DNA of 64,000 nucleotides. Origin: Diplonema papillatum. Its lineage: Eukaryota > Euglenozoa > Diplonemea > Diplonemida > Diplonemidae. Under the pieces are notes generated by a model. The model had not been told where the DNA came from, made no database searches, and worked only from the letters and a program-made list of their open reading frames with translations. Each line of letters begins with the position of its first letter. The first letter of the stretch is position 1. The DNA is taken from NCBI GenBank assembly GCA_030068145.1, contig JAPJBO010000588.1:62001-126000 (forward strand), given 5' to 3'. Positions 31,951-41,241 of this stretch are shown here, piece by piece. Made by a program: the position numbers and the translations under genes.

Positions 31951-32832
31951 ATGGAAGAGCTGGTAGATGGCGATACGCCTCTGTTGCTGGCTACCCTCGC
32001 CGGACATTTTGAAATCGTCAAGAAATTGATCAAGGCAACGGCGGACACAAGCCTCAGCGGACAGTGTACCGCGCTCATGCAGGCTTGCTTGCTCGGGCAC
32101 TCGGGCATCGTTCGGGAGTTGATCAAAGCCGGGGCACATGTGGACGCACGAGACGGAAATGATTCGACAGCCCTCATGCATGCTTGCGGCTCCGGGCACG
32201 TGGAAGTAATCCGCGATTTGATCAGAGCAAACGCACAAGTGGACTGGCAAAACGCGAAAGGGATGACAGCTCTCATGCAGGCTTGCGAGTTGGGACACTT
32301 AGCCTCCGTCCAGGAATTACAACCAGTGGCGCAGCTGGACTTGCAGGACAAGAGAGGTAACACAGCTCTCATGCATGCTTGCAAATCGCCGGGCTTGCAC
32401 GTAGTGCGGAGCCTGATTGCAGCAGGGGCACAAGTGGAATTGCAAAACGACCGAGGGTGGACCGCACTCATGAAAGCTAGCGCCGGGAAGCACGTGGACA
32501 TCCTTCGGGAGTTGATCAAGGCAAACGCGCAAGTGGACTCACGTGCCAACGACGGCCAGACAGCCCTCATGGTAGCTTGCAACTCGGGACACTTGGTCGT
32601 CGTGCGGGAGTTAGTGGCAGCAAACGCACAGGTGAACTCGCAGGACGACCGCGGTTGGACCGCTCTTTTTTGCGCGTGCTTCCGTGGAGAGAGCCTGGCC
32701 GTGGTGAAAGAGCTGATTGAAGCGAAAGCGGAGTTGAATTTGATAGCGCGTGACGGTGAAACTGCTTTAAAGCTTGCTGGGCCGCGGGTAGAAGTAGTTC
32801 ATGTGCTCAAGATGGCAGGGGCCACGATGTAG
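31951..32832 (+). CDS. Ankyrin-repeat protein
   Basis: A 293-residue frame from ATG to TAG made almost entirely of about eight ankyrin repeats of roughly 33 residues (GNTALMHAC, GHVEVIRDLIRANAQVD; RGWTALMKAS, KHVDILRELIKANAQVD). One repeat is shortened at about residue 118-130 (LASVQELQPVAQLDLQD). There is no signal peptide, TM segment or extra domain. Ankyrin stacks bind other proteins, so function cannot be inferred. The near-identical LIKANAQVD edges between repeats suggest internal expansion. No intron is evident. Confidence 0.88.
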   Translation: MEELVDGDTPLLLATLAGHFEIVKKLIKATADTSLSGQCTALMQACLLGHSGIVRELIKAGAHVDARDGNDSTALMHACGSGHVEVIRDLIRANAQVDWQNAKGMTALMQACELGHLASVQELQPVAQLDLQDKRGNTALMHACKSPGLHVVRSLIAAGAQVELQNDRGWTALMKASAGKHVDILRELIKANAQVDSRANDGQTALMVACNSGHLVVVRELVAANAQVNSQDDRGWTALFCACFRGESLAVVKELIEAKAELNLIARDGETALKLAGPRVEVVHVLKMAGATM

Positions 32833-33094
32833 AATATGTACGGAGGTACTGTCTCCGGCAGCGAAGAAGAAGATAATCGAGCGGGGTGGAGGGAGTGTAG
32901 TGGCGCTCGGGTTGGGGTTTGGCACACAACCCGTCATTCTGTCTGTTGCCCCAAGGCGCCGCTTGAGGCTTTGTTCGGGTCTAGCAGCGGCGAAAAGCTT
33001 CGCAGAGTTTCCTGGTACACTTGTGCTTGTGATAAAAGGAGGTGTCGCTGCTCACCTGCTAGCATTGCGTACAGTCTTCTTTCCCAACACCCAG

Positions 33095-33432
33095 CGGGGT
33101 AAGCGGGCTTACTGGATTGTTTCCTCCGCGTCTTTGAGGGCTCCCAGCAGAAGAGAGCGTTTTAGCGTAGCGTACGGCATCTTCCCTCCGCTCAAGGAGG
33201 GCTCCCCAGCGGAGACGGGCATGCGAACTGGGGGTTTCCTCCCTCCGCGTCTGAGGGCTCCTCGCAGAGAAGAGCGTCCGGCGTTGCGTACAGCATCTTC
33301 CGCAATGAGGGCTCCCCAGCGGGGGAGGCGGGCATGCGAATTTGATTGTTCCTCCCTCCGCGTCTGAGGGCTCCTCGCAGAGGAGAGCGTCTGGCGTTGC
33401 GTCCGGCATCTTCCGCAATGTGGGCTCCGAGC
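33095..33432 (+). repeat. Tandem repeat of about 115 bp, three copies
   Basis: Each unit contains CCTCCGCGTCT(T)GAGGGCTC, GAGAGCG, GCATCTTCC and GGGCTCCCCAGCGG, and starts near 33,120, 33,238 and 33,352. The last two units are most alike. It lies 260 bp after the ankyrin gene and shows no link to it. The segment 32,833-33,986 has no gene. Confidence 0.8.
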
Positions 33433-33784
33433 TAGCACGCCGAAGCCAAAATAGCGCTGGCACATAGATCTGAACTACAGTGTTGGGCATTACAACTCTG
33501 CGGCATGCATTCGTGAACCGATGAAATGGCGAAAGAAGTACGAAATACAAATTGTTCCCCCCCGAAGTCTGACACTGTGATGATGCTGAAAGAAGCAGAC
33601 CGTTGGAAGTTAGAATGCAGAAGATCTGTAGCGATGGCCAGCATTCCTCACGAGGTGACTCCATCCTAGCATCTGCTATAGCACGCGCGCGCTTAGCCGC
33701 AACGGAGCTGGTTCCTGTCTTCCTGGGGCGGAATGACCTACACCGCCTTGTGTGTGTGTAAGTAAACGTGGTAGTAGTACGGCG

Positions 33785-33840
33785 ACGCCTCGGAGAGATG
33801 GTCTCTGCACTCCAATTCGTCTCTCTCTCTGTCTCTCTTC
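33785..33840 (+). repeat. Short dispersed repeat H, copy 3
   Basis: CTCGGAGAGATGGTCTCTGC followed by ACTCCAATTCGTCTCTCTCT; closest to 20,022-20,076. It lies about 150 bp upstream of the receptor start codon. Confidence 0.5.
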
Positions 33841-33986
33841 TTTCCTGTTTCCGTCGTATGTGCCATTGGCCAGCCCTCTCTGTCGCAATGTTCACACTAG
33901 ACCACTAGACTGCCGTGTACGTGGCTCAGTTGCCTCGCCCACTAGGTACACAAGACCCAACCAGAGAGTCAACAATAGCGATAACA

Positions 33987-34967
33987 ATGGACGACAACGG
34001 CACGCAGGACTTCTCCGACGACCAGGCGCAGGTGCTGCGAGTCGTGGGTGGTTTAGCTTCGGGGGTCTCGTTCGTGGCGTCGTCTGTGATCCTGATCGCA
34101 TGCCTCCGGTTTCCACGCCAGGAAACGAAGCTGCTCGTCTGGCTTTCATTCGCTGACATTCTGTCCAACACAGCTTCGGTGCTGGCCCTCGGGACTACTC
34201 CCGAACACGACTCAGCCTGCAAGGTTGCCGGTTTTATGCTGACCCTCGCAGAGCTCGCCCCCGTATTGTGGACAGGTTGTATCTCGACGTCAGTGTACCT
34301 CACTGTGTTTGGAACCTGCGGGAACACTTCGAAGGATATGCTGACCTGGGCTTACGTTGCCTTTTGCTTCGGGGTCCCTTTGCTCGTCGCAGTCGCTGCT
34401 GGCGTCGCGGGCGCGTACGGGGACTCCGGCTTTGGGTATTGCTGGATTGCGGACAAGACCGAGCGACTCATCTACTTTTACATCCCGCTGTGGATCGTCA
34501 TCGTCTACAACACCGTCGTCTACTTCCGGGTAACTGTTGAGTACCAGCGGGCGATGAGGCAGCTGCACGGATCCCTCGGGAGCTCTGCGAGCACGTCGAG
34601 GTCGCACCGTTTGAAGTATTACCCTATGGTCTTGATTGCGTCTTGGTTCTTCGGCACGCTGAACCGTATCGTGCAGGCAGCCACGGGCAATTCGTACTTC
34701 GGTCTCGCCCTCCTGCACTTCACCTTCGGGAAGCTGCACGGCGCGTTCAATGCGGTTGTGTACGGGCTCGACCCGACACGCGAGCTTTACGCCACAATTT
34801 GTCCCTGCCTGCAGGCCGGTGCCGGCGGCGTGGACTTGCCTGACGAAGACGCGTGCTACGGTGCAGGGGACAGTACCGGGCAGCTGAACATAGAGCTGGC
34901 CCAGCGGGAAGGCTCCCGCGCTGGGCAGCAGGTGGCACCGAGTCCCTTCGTCGAGGTAGACTTCTGA
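33987..34967 (+). CDS. Seven-TM receptor, class E / cAMP-receptor-like GPCR
   Basis: A 326-residue frame. The ATG at 33,987 is preferred; upstream frame extension has no ATG. Seven hydrophobic segments are visible, with the cAR-type landmarks: a short glycosylatable N-terminus (NGT), TM1 then RFPRQETKLLVWLSFADIL (the TM1-TM2 loop and helix of cAR/GPR-like proteins), a Cys after TM2 (SACKVAGF), a Cys in extracellular loop 2 (GYCWIADK), and TM5 with YFYIPLWIVIVYNTVVYFRV. The TM7 region reads GAFNAVVYGLD, reminiscent of NxxxYG in cAR receptors. The tail is about 45 residues with an acidic and Gly-rich stretch. Such receptors couple to heterotrimeric G proteins; the ligand is unknown. No intron. 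Confidence 0.85.
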   Translation: MDDNGTQDFSDDQAQVLRVVGGLASGVSFVASSVILIACLRFPRQETKLLVWLSFADILSNTASVLALGTTPEHDSACKVAGFMLTLAELAPVLWTGCISTSVYLTVFGTCGNTSKDMLTWAYVAFCFGVPLLVAVAAGVAGAYGDSGFGYCWIADKTERLIYFYIPLWIVIVYNTVVYFRVTVEYQRAMRQLHGSLGSSASTSRSHRLKYYPMVLIASWFFGTLNRIVQAATGNSYFGLALLHFTFGKLHGAFNAVVYGLDPTRELYATICPCLQAGAGGVDLPDEDACYGAGDSTGQLNIELAQREGSRAGQQVAPSPFVEVDF

Positions 34968-35974
34968 GTTGAGCCTGCGACCGCAGCTGCTGCGGACGCA
35001 CAGTGTACCAGTCATGGTGATTCATGGTGATAACCCCGTTGAGCCGGTCAGATAACCGCTCATCAGTCAACCTTCGAATCTAGGCCTCTCGGTGGCTCGG
35101 GTGTATGTAGATCCACCTAGTGCTGGGGAAGTGGCGCAAGCTACAACCGGGCTACTTTGCTGAGTGCGTCCTACCCCGTGGCGTTGCACGCAAGTGTACC
35201 CGTCCGTGGGTGTTCGTCGGCAGCGTGTTGCATATACCCGTGGCCGGCGTGATCCGGCCACTCACGAACACTACCACTTCGCCCATCTAACTCTTTTCTA
35301 GTGACACCCTTGACCTTACTTTGTCCTCTCCCCATCGTACCAACAAGCACCTCTCATGACAGCCAAGCCCTGCTCCTCATTGTCGTCGTGTTATACTCGT
35401 GATTCGCCAAAAGCATCCACTGGCAGAAAAACTGCAGTAGTCAGTCGCGGTTGGTGGTTATCCTTTCAATCCCGTTTGGTTTCACATGCTCGAGCGAAAT
35501 GGGCTGCAATAATAGTCCCGGCCGCCGGTGCAAACCACGCCAAGACCCGCGATGCGCCTAGAAGAGGTAGCTGCTAATTCCTACCAAGTACTACTGCAGC
35601 CGTTGTGCAGCCCATTGTCGCAGACTTGTTGCACATCAAGTCCAACGTAACTACTACTGCTGCGTGTATCGAAAAAGGACGGTGAGAAACGCATAGCTAC
35701 ACACGGTGTCAAACCAGAAGGAACATCAGATTGCTACTACGGACCTTCAGCCTGAAGGTAGGCGATGCAATTTATTGGCATTTGACAGTTCCAATTCTTT
35801 GCTGCCGGCTCAGAACTACCAGTGTGTACCGCAGATGTTCACCTGAGATTCTCTGCATCCCCAAACCATCGGTCATGAAATATGGGCCTGCACACCGTTT
35901 CCTGAAAGGTCGAACACACCTTGGCGAAAAGAAAGATCGCCACTCCTGAATGTATCCGACATAGCCACGGGCTC
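34968..35974. other. Intergenic region, no gene seen
   Basis: Neither strand shows a domain-bearing frame or recognised repeat. Confidence 0.5.
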
Positions 35975-37507
35975 ATGGCCGCCCTCCTGAAACGAATGAA
36001 ACGACGCCACGTGCTTACTTGCATCGTCGTCAGCACCGTACTTCTCCTTGGCTTCCCGACAGTCCAACAACCGCAACAACTCGAGACTGTTGTTGTAAGG
36101 GAAGCCGATGAGAGGTCTGTGCAGTGTGTGTGCGACAACGCCGCTCTGCATCGCGAAGGGAGCTGTGTGTTGGTCGTTCGCCAGCCAGAAGCTGTGGTGA
36201 CCACAGACGTCGCGAGGACGGTGCCTCGCGTGCACATCGCCCTGCGGAGCCGGTTCGCCTTGGCAATGGCCAATCGATGCTTGAAGCACGTGTACGTCGA
36301 CTTTGCGGAGGTCTCAACCGAACTCGCCCCCCCAAGCCTAGACCGCGCCTGGGTGAACGCGACAGCACCTCCCGTCGCATTGTTCTTCCGGGGTGCCGTT
36401 GCGAGCTTGTACCACGCGGTTGTCGGCCCGCATTCCGCGTTCCAGATGTACGTGACCCTCAAGGCGCTTTCCCGGCTGACGCTGCCGGCGTCGTCGACTT
36501 TGTACGACGTGTGGCTTCCGGCAAATAGCGCGTCGCCGCGGCACGGAAACGCTGGCTTGGACGACTTCTACCGCCTCGCGCTCCCCGCCGGGTGCCGCGT
36601 CGCAGCCGACCGGACGTACGGCGTGCCGCCCTCCCTCGGCAGTCGGCCGTCGGTCGCCATCGGGCTTCTGCGCTCGTTCTCGCTCTTTTGGCCGACCTTC
36701 CACTGGTGGCCGCTCCTTCAAGTCGGAGACCAGTCTATCGCGCACCCGAACCAGCAGCGCGTGCAGGCTGCGTTCCGCGAGTTCGCTGCGGAGTTCTCCA
36801 AAGCGTCCATGCGGGAGCTGGGGAGTGTGAGTGTACCAGACAGCGCTGGTCGGCAGTTGACGGTGTTCGTGGAGGAGCGCCGGTACGTCGACCACGGGAG
36901 GGTGCGCGGCCTGCGGCACGACCTTTTGCGCGACCTGAAGGCCTCGCTCGCGCAGCGCCCGTTTACGAGCGTATTGAACGGGTCGTTCCACACGAGCAGC
37001 GGCGTCTCGCTGGCCACGCAGCACGCGCTGGTGCGGCAAAGCGACCTCGTCGTCGCGGCGGAAGGCGCGTTCTGCACTCTGCAGCTCTGGAGCCGGCCGC
37101 ATGCGATGTGGGTCGTCATCTATCACGCATCCGCAGACAAGGCGTGGTACCAGTACCGGCAGTGGCAGTACCACGCGACCGTTGCCCGCGCGCTCAGCCG
37201 AACTCGGATGGTTGTGTTCGAAGTTCACGAAGGCTACGAGCTGACCGCTGAAAGAATCGTCGACGCGGTGGATGCATCGTTTGCCGGCCTCAGCGCTGGC
37301 GGCGTCGAAGTGCACGTCATCGCCTCGCTGCCAACGCGGGTGGCTGTGCACGCAGGCATCGCTTCTGCACCAGTCGTCAACTGGCTGGCAGCGCTTGTAG
37401 TGTCGCCTACAGGTGGTGTCATCGGATGCCTCGTTGTCGGTGCCCTGCTGATGCGGTCTTGGCGGCGGTGGCGAGTCTCACGTAGAAAAGCAACAGACCT
37501 TCTGTAG
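35975..37507 (+). CDS. GT61-like glycosyltransferase, membrane-anchored
   Basis: The ATG at 35,975 gives 510 residues and places Lys/Arg (LLKRMKRRH) before a signal-anchor helix (VLTCIVVSTVLLLGFPTV), typical of type II Golgi glycosyltransferases. A lumenal domain follows; its C-terminal third (LATQHALVRQSDLVVAAEGA, then FCTLQLW) resembles the GT61 block in which a helix is followed by DVLVGPHGAGL, but the usual His-Gly-Ala is Glu-Gly-Ala here. A second hydrophobic helix near the C-terminus (about 470-492) followed by a basic tail is unusual for a GT61. The region from NFEHN-like sites to the anchor has few Cys. Assignment to GT61 (DUF563) is moderate; a divergent relative is possible. The product would modify glycans in the Golgi if correct. 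Confidence 0.6.
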   Translation: MAALLKRMKRRHVLTCIVVSTVLLLGFPTVQQPQQLETVVVREADERSVQCVCDNAALHREGSCVLVVRQPEAVVTTDVARTVPRVHIALRSRFALAMANRCLKHVYVDFAEVSTELAPPSLDRAWVNATAPPVALFFRGAVASLYHAVVGPHSAFQMYVTLKALSRLTLPASSTLYDVWLPANSASPRHGNAGLDDFYRLALPAGCRVAADRTYGVPPSLGSRPSVAIGLLRSFSLFWPTFHWWPLLQVGDQSIAHPNQQRVQAAFREFAAEFSKASMRELGSVSVPDSAGRQLTVFVEERRYVDHGRVRGLRHDLLRDLKASLAQRPFTSVLNGSFHTSSGVSLATQHALVRQSDLVVAAEGAFCTLQLWSRPHAMWVVIYHASADKAWYQYRQWQYHATVARALSRTRMVVFEVHEGYELTAERIVDAVDASFAGLSAGGVEVHVIASLPTRVAVHAGIASAPVVNWLAALVVSPTGGVIGCLVVGALLMRSWRRWRVSRRKATDLL

Positions 37508-38450
37508 TGCGTGTGACAGCCAAACGATTGCACCCTGTCTTCCTCGAAGGCTGTGGCAATGGTTCGCAGGAATCTATTAAATATACAAGGCTGAACCCGG
37601 ACGAACACGGTTTGAGAACATTCGATGGCCAAGACCTCGCCGCATCCTCAGCCGCACTCGGCGCGCTGGACAAGGGCCCCAAGGCAAGAACGAACCGCAC
37701 ATGGAAAGCTGTCAGAGGCCCCGTGTGCGCCCACCTGTTTGGGATCCCAACCCAGCCACATGCCCAACACGGATCAAACCTTCCTTCCCGCCGAAAAACC
37801 TTGCATGTTCACGACTAGTTGCGTTGCCAGTTGCATCAATTCCTCCGATCTCCCATCTCCACGGGCTTGACTACCTCAGCCTTCTACTGGAGGCTGAGTA
37901 GCTTTACAAAGCCAGATTCGCCTGCAATCCAAAGTTAGAGCTCGTCAGTGGGTCCTTCGGACGGGGGGGGGAAAGGCGAGAGTGCCTTGAAACGCGTTGT
38001 TCTGACACCGCACTGGTCCCATCTGCACCGTGTTTCGATCCTTTGAGTCACGGACACATAAGGCGGACCATCGTCAGCAGACAAGACAGCGCTGAGAGTC
38101 TTCCGGGGGAGGGGTTCTTCCTTGTCTGCGTTCACGAGCGAAACCTACACCACCGCGGTGAAAAAAGAATAAAGAAGACCAGCCCCTCAAGGTTTCATAC
38201 CTGCCGGAGTCTTGCACTCCCTGTATTCCTTTTCCCACCGGTAGTACACTTTCTTTCGAAGAAGACTTGATGCCTGAGGGGCAGTGTCCCGCCTGAACAT
38301 CAAACGAAGACTTCCCCCTGTGGGAACAGGGTGAGTTCACGACGGAGGAATCGCTAGCAGCACATTCATTTCTGCTGAACCCCGCTGCTCTCGTTCATCA
38401 ACAGCCAACCGTTTCAACCTCGAAATATTTCTTAAGGACCCTTACACGAC
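37508..38450. other. Intergenic region, no gene seen
   Basis: Contains only short frames, with no recognised RNA or repeat. Confidence 0.45.
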
Positions 38451-38517
38451 GCACTTGTTATGTACAATCACTTGTTATATAACAAGTGACCTAACAAGTG
38501 AAAATGTATAACAAGTG
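38451..38517. repeat. Cluster of CACTTGTTAT motifs in both orientations
   Basis: Five copies of the 10-mer CACTTGTTAT or its complement (one with a base changed) fall within 67 bp. They include the perfect 20-bp palindrome CACTTGTTATATAACAAGTG at 38,469-38,488. The same motif forms the outer end of the elements at 39,317. Confidence 0.85.
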
Positions 38518-39316
38518 GCACCAGTCAGTCATTCTCCTGGCGACCGCTCAAATATGGAAGAAACCATCTGGAGATCAACCCCTCGTCATTTTCTTTGGTG
38601 GGAGGGCGTTTTTGAACTGTTTTGAATCCGATCTTTTCATCCCGACCCTCGGTGGGCTCCGAAGCTCGATATTGACGGGCTTAAGCCCAAAATCAGGGTT
38701 TGCCAAAAACGCATTCTCGTGTTTTGCCATCGAGGGGGTCGCCAGTTTTTCTGTAGCACCCCGGGAACAGAGTTCCCAGGCATGCTCCGGATTAAAACCA
38801 TCTTTGATTGACCGAATTAGAGGCGGGGCTGGTGGGTGTATGGGCTGCAACAGCTTTCCCCTGTGTCACCGAACTATGCCACAACGGGCACCACGAGGGC
38901 CTAGCACCCTGTGGGCTCAGTACCCGCCATCCCAGTTCTGAAGTGCGTTCATAGGGTGATGGTAATTTGCCTGGTGAAGTGGGGTGCAACAGGAGGGCCA
39001 TGGGGGTCAACCTTTTGTGTGATCCGAGGTGGTATTTTGACGATTTCGTGACCGATCTTTCCATTCCGTGTCTTCTCGGGAGCAACAGGCACGTATCACG
39101 CGCGCCCCCGGTATATCTAAGTATAATTTTATCGGGCCGAACTTGTCCAAGGGGGTCGTCAATTTTTCTAAACCCCGAGAACAGAGAGACCAGGGACACC
39201 TGCGCTCATAGCATCAAAGATTGGTCGAATTAGTGACACCTTTGGTGACTGTATGCGCTGCAATAGGATGGTCATTTTTGAACGGTCGCCAGGAGAATGA
39301 CTGATATAACAAGTGA
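38507..39316. mobile_element. Inverted-repeat element Y, copy 1
   Basis: The left end reads CAGTCATTCTCCTGGCGACC then CAAATATGG from 38,527. The right end is its reverse complement (GGTCGCCAGGAGAATGACTG) followed by ATATAACAAGTGA, ending at 39,316. The terminal inverted repeat is over 40 bp. No transposase is visible; the interior has a partial internal duplication (38,941-39,240 resembles earlier parts and 40,453-40,550). It looks like a non-autonomous DNA transposon. Confidence 0.65.
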
Positions 39317-39735
39317 TCACTTGTTATATCAGTCATTCTCATGGCGACCGTTCAAATATGGAAACGACCATCTGAAGGTCAACCCCGCGGGTCATTTTCT
39401 TTGGTCCGAAGGCGTTTTTGAACTGTTTTGAATCCGATCTCTTCATTCCGACCCTCGGTGGGCTCCGAAGCGCGATATCTGGCGGGCTAAATCCCAAAAT
39501 TAGATTTTGCAAAAAACGCATTTGCATGTTTTGCCATCGAGGGGGTCGCCAGTTTTTTGGTAGCACCCCGGGAACAGAGTTTTCAGGCATGCTCCGGATT
39601 AAAATCATCTTTGATTGGCCAAATTAGAGGCACGGATGGTGGGTGTATGGACTGCCACAGCTTTCCCCTGCGTCACCGTACTATACCACTAGGGGCACGA
39701 GGGCCTAAACCCTGTGGGCTTAGGCTCTTTATCCA
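39317..39735 (+). mobile_element. Inverted-repeat element Y, copy 2, abutting copy 1
   Basis: It begins TCACTTGTTATATCAGTCAT and runs about 85% identical, in the same direction, to 38,527-38,905 (for example ATCGAGGGGGTCGCCAGTTT and CATGCTCCGGATTAAAA). No matching right end is found, so it appears truncated. The junction with copy 1 makes a 74-bp palindrome (39,280-39,353) with one mismatch. Confidence 0.7.
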
Positions 39736-39749
39736 GGGCACCTACTACT

Positions 39750-40046
39750 CAGGAAGCTGAGATTCAGCGTGTCGTAATAAGCCTGGAGGGCCTAGAGAAG
39801 CAACAGGAAGAGGAACAAGAGCTTCTGGCTAGCCCAAGATGCGATAATGCGTTGTATTCCTTGTACGGCCGAGGTTTGGCTGTCAGAAGGCTCCTGAAGA
39901 ATTCTCTACAATTGCATCCGAATTCTTTAATCGCAAAACGCTGCAGTGATCTCCTTCTCATTGTATTACATGTCAACGAGCTGTTGCAAAACCATGCGGC
40001 GAAAATCAGCTGGCATTGTCGGAACCTCGTTCAAGAATGCGTGTGA
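39750..40046 (+). CDS. Possible exon of an unknown gene (weak)
   Basis: A frame ending at TGA 40,044-40,046 encodes a helical sequence (VVISLEGLEKQQEEEQELLA; ALYSLYGRGLAVRRLLKNSL). It has no ATG but starts after an acceptor-like CTACTCAG. Composition looks protein-like, yet no partner exon or domain is recognised. The region 40,047-41,241 holds no better candidate apart from a partial copy of the 38.94 kb repeat at 40,453-40,550. Confidence 0.25.
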   Translation, partial: QEAEIQRVVISLEGLEKQQEEEQELLASPRCDNALYSLYGRGLAVRRLLKNSLQLHPNSLIAKRCSDLLLIVLHVNELLQNHAAKISWHCRNLVQECV

Positions 40047-41241
40047 CATTGTTCTCGCCGCAGTCGTGGTCGGCACTTTGCCCGAATTTGCAACTTCCAG
40101 AGGGTATCGAGAGGCAGATGGGTTCTGCTCCGCCGAAAGGCACGGTTTGTAGCATCCGAAGCAGATACTTCTGGGGTGCATGGGCAGGAGATTCACAACA
40201 ATCATCCAATTCGGGCAGCTTGAAGGCGCCTGTCTACGTAGTCTTTGCCGTCGCTGTTTGGAACCTTGCACCTTGCTGTCGTAGTTGTTGTCGCTGCAGT
40301 CGTAGTCGTGTGCGCTTTGTCCGACGGTGTGGTGTGGCACCACACTCCTGGAGGCACTTCAAACAGCCAAATTCCTCTTGTGCCAGTCTCTTCTTCACTT
40401 CGAGCACTCTCCAGGTTCTCGCACAGCAAATTTTGCGGCATCCCTGTTCCTGAAGTGTTCATAGGGTGACAGTAATTTGCCTGGTGAAGCGAGGTGCAAA
40501 AGGAGGGACCACGGAGGCCAACCTTTTTGGGATCCGAGGTACTTCGCTCTACTCGGTTACAACCGTCGAGGCGGAGTCGCACGCTTGCACTGCTGGAAAT
40601 CGAATTGCAAACAGTGCGAAGACCTCAACACTCTCCCCAAAACCTGCCGAACGTGGCCAGTCAAAAGAAGCGACATTCTTCCAATTCGAGTATGCCATCG
40701 TGGGAAAAGTTAAGCTGCTGCAGCCTGCTACAATACCTCTTCCGCTACAAGACTTTGCTCACAACCTCAGAAGAAGGAGTACGCTTACAAGTGCTTGGGC
40801 ATAGCGCGCCGTGAAATCAGTACCCATCTTCCTGGCAACGGTGAGTGCTGCGGCCAAGTGCTAGTTTGCTTGTCCTGGGCATACGTGGATCATTGTGTCA
40901 GTCTTTTTGACCGTCGTTTTGCTTCTTTGGAAGCGATGTGTCCAATCCTTCTGTTTAAGCCATTTTAGAACTTTTTTCGTACCCCCCTCTTTCGTTTTCC
41001 CCAGAATGTAAAATCGGGAAATTCTCAGATCTGGCGACTGAAGGCCAGGGGTGCATCCTCAGGTCCAAAGAACGGCGGCAATGAAAAGATCGAGCGCCAA
41101 ATAGCCCATTTCCTACCTGAAAATTATTTCTTCCTGACCTGAGGGTCACCTAGATACATAGACATATAATATGGGGTTAAGGCCAAAGGAAAAGGGTTTG
41201 CAAGGGAGAAAGAAGAGAACGATAAGGACGGGGACACAACC

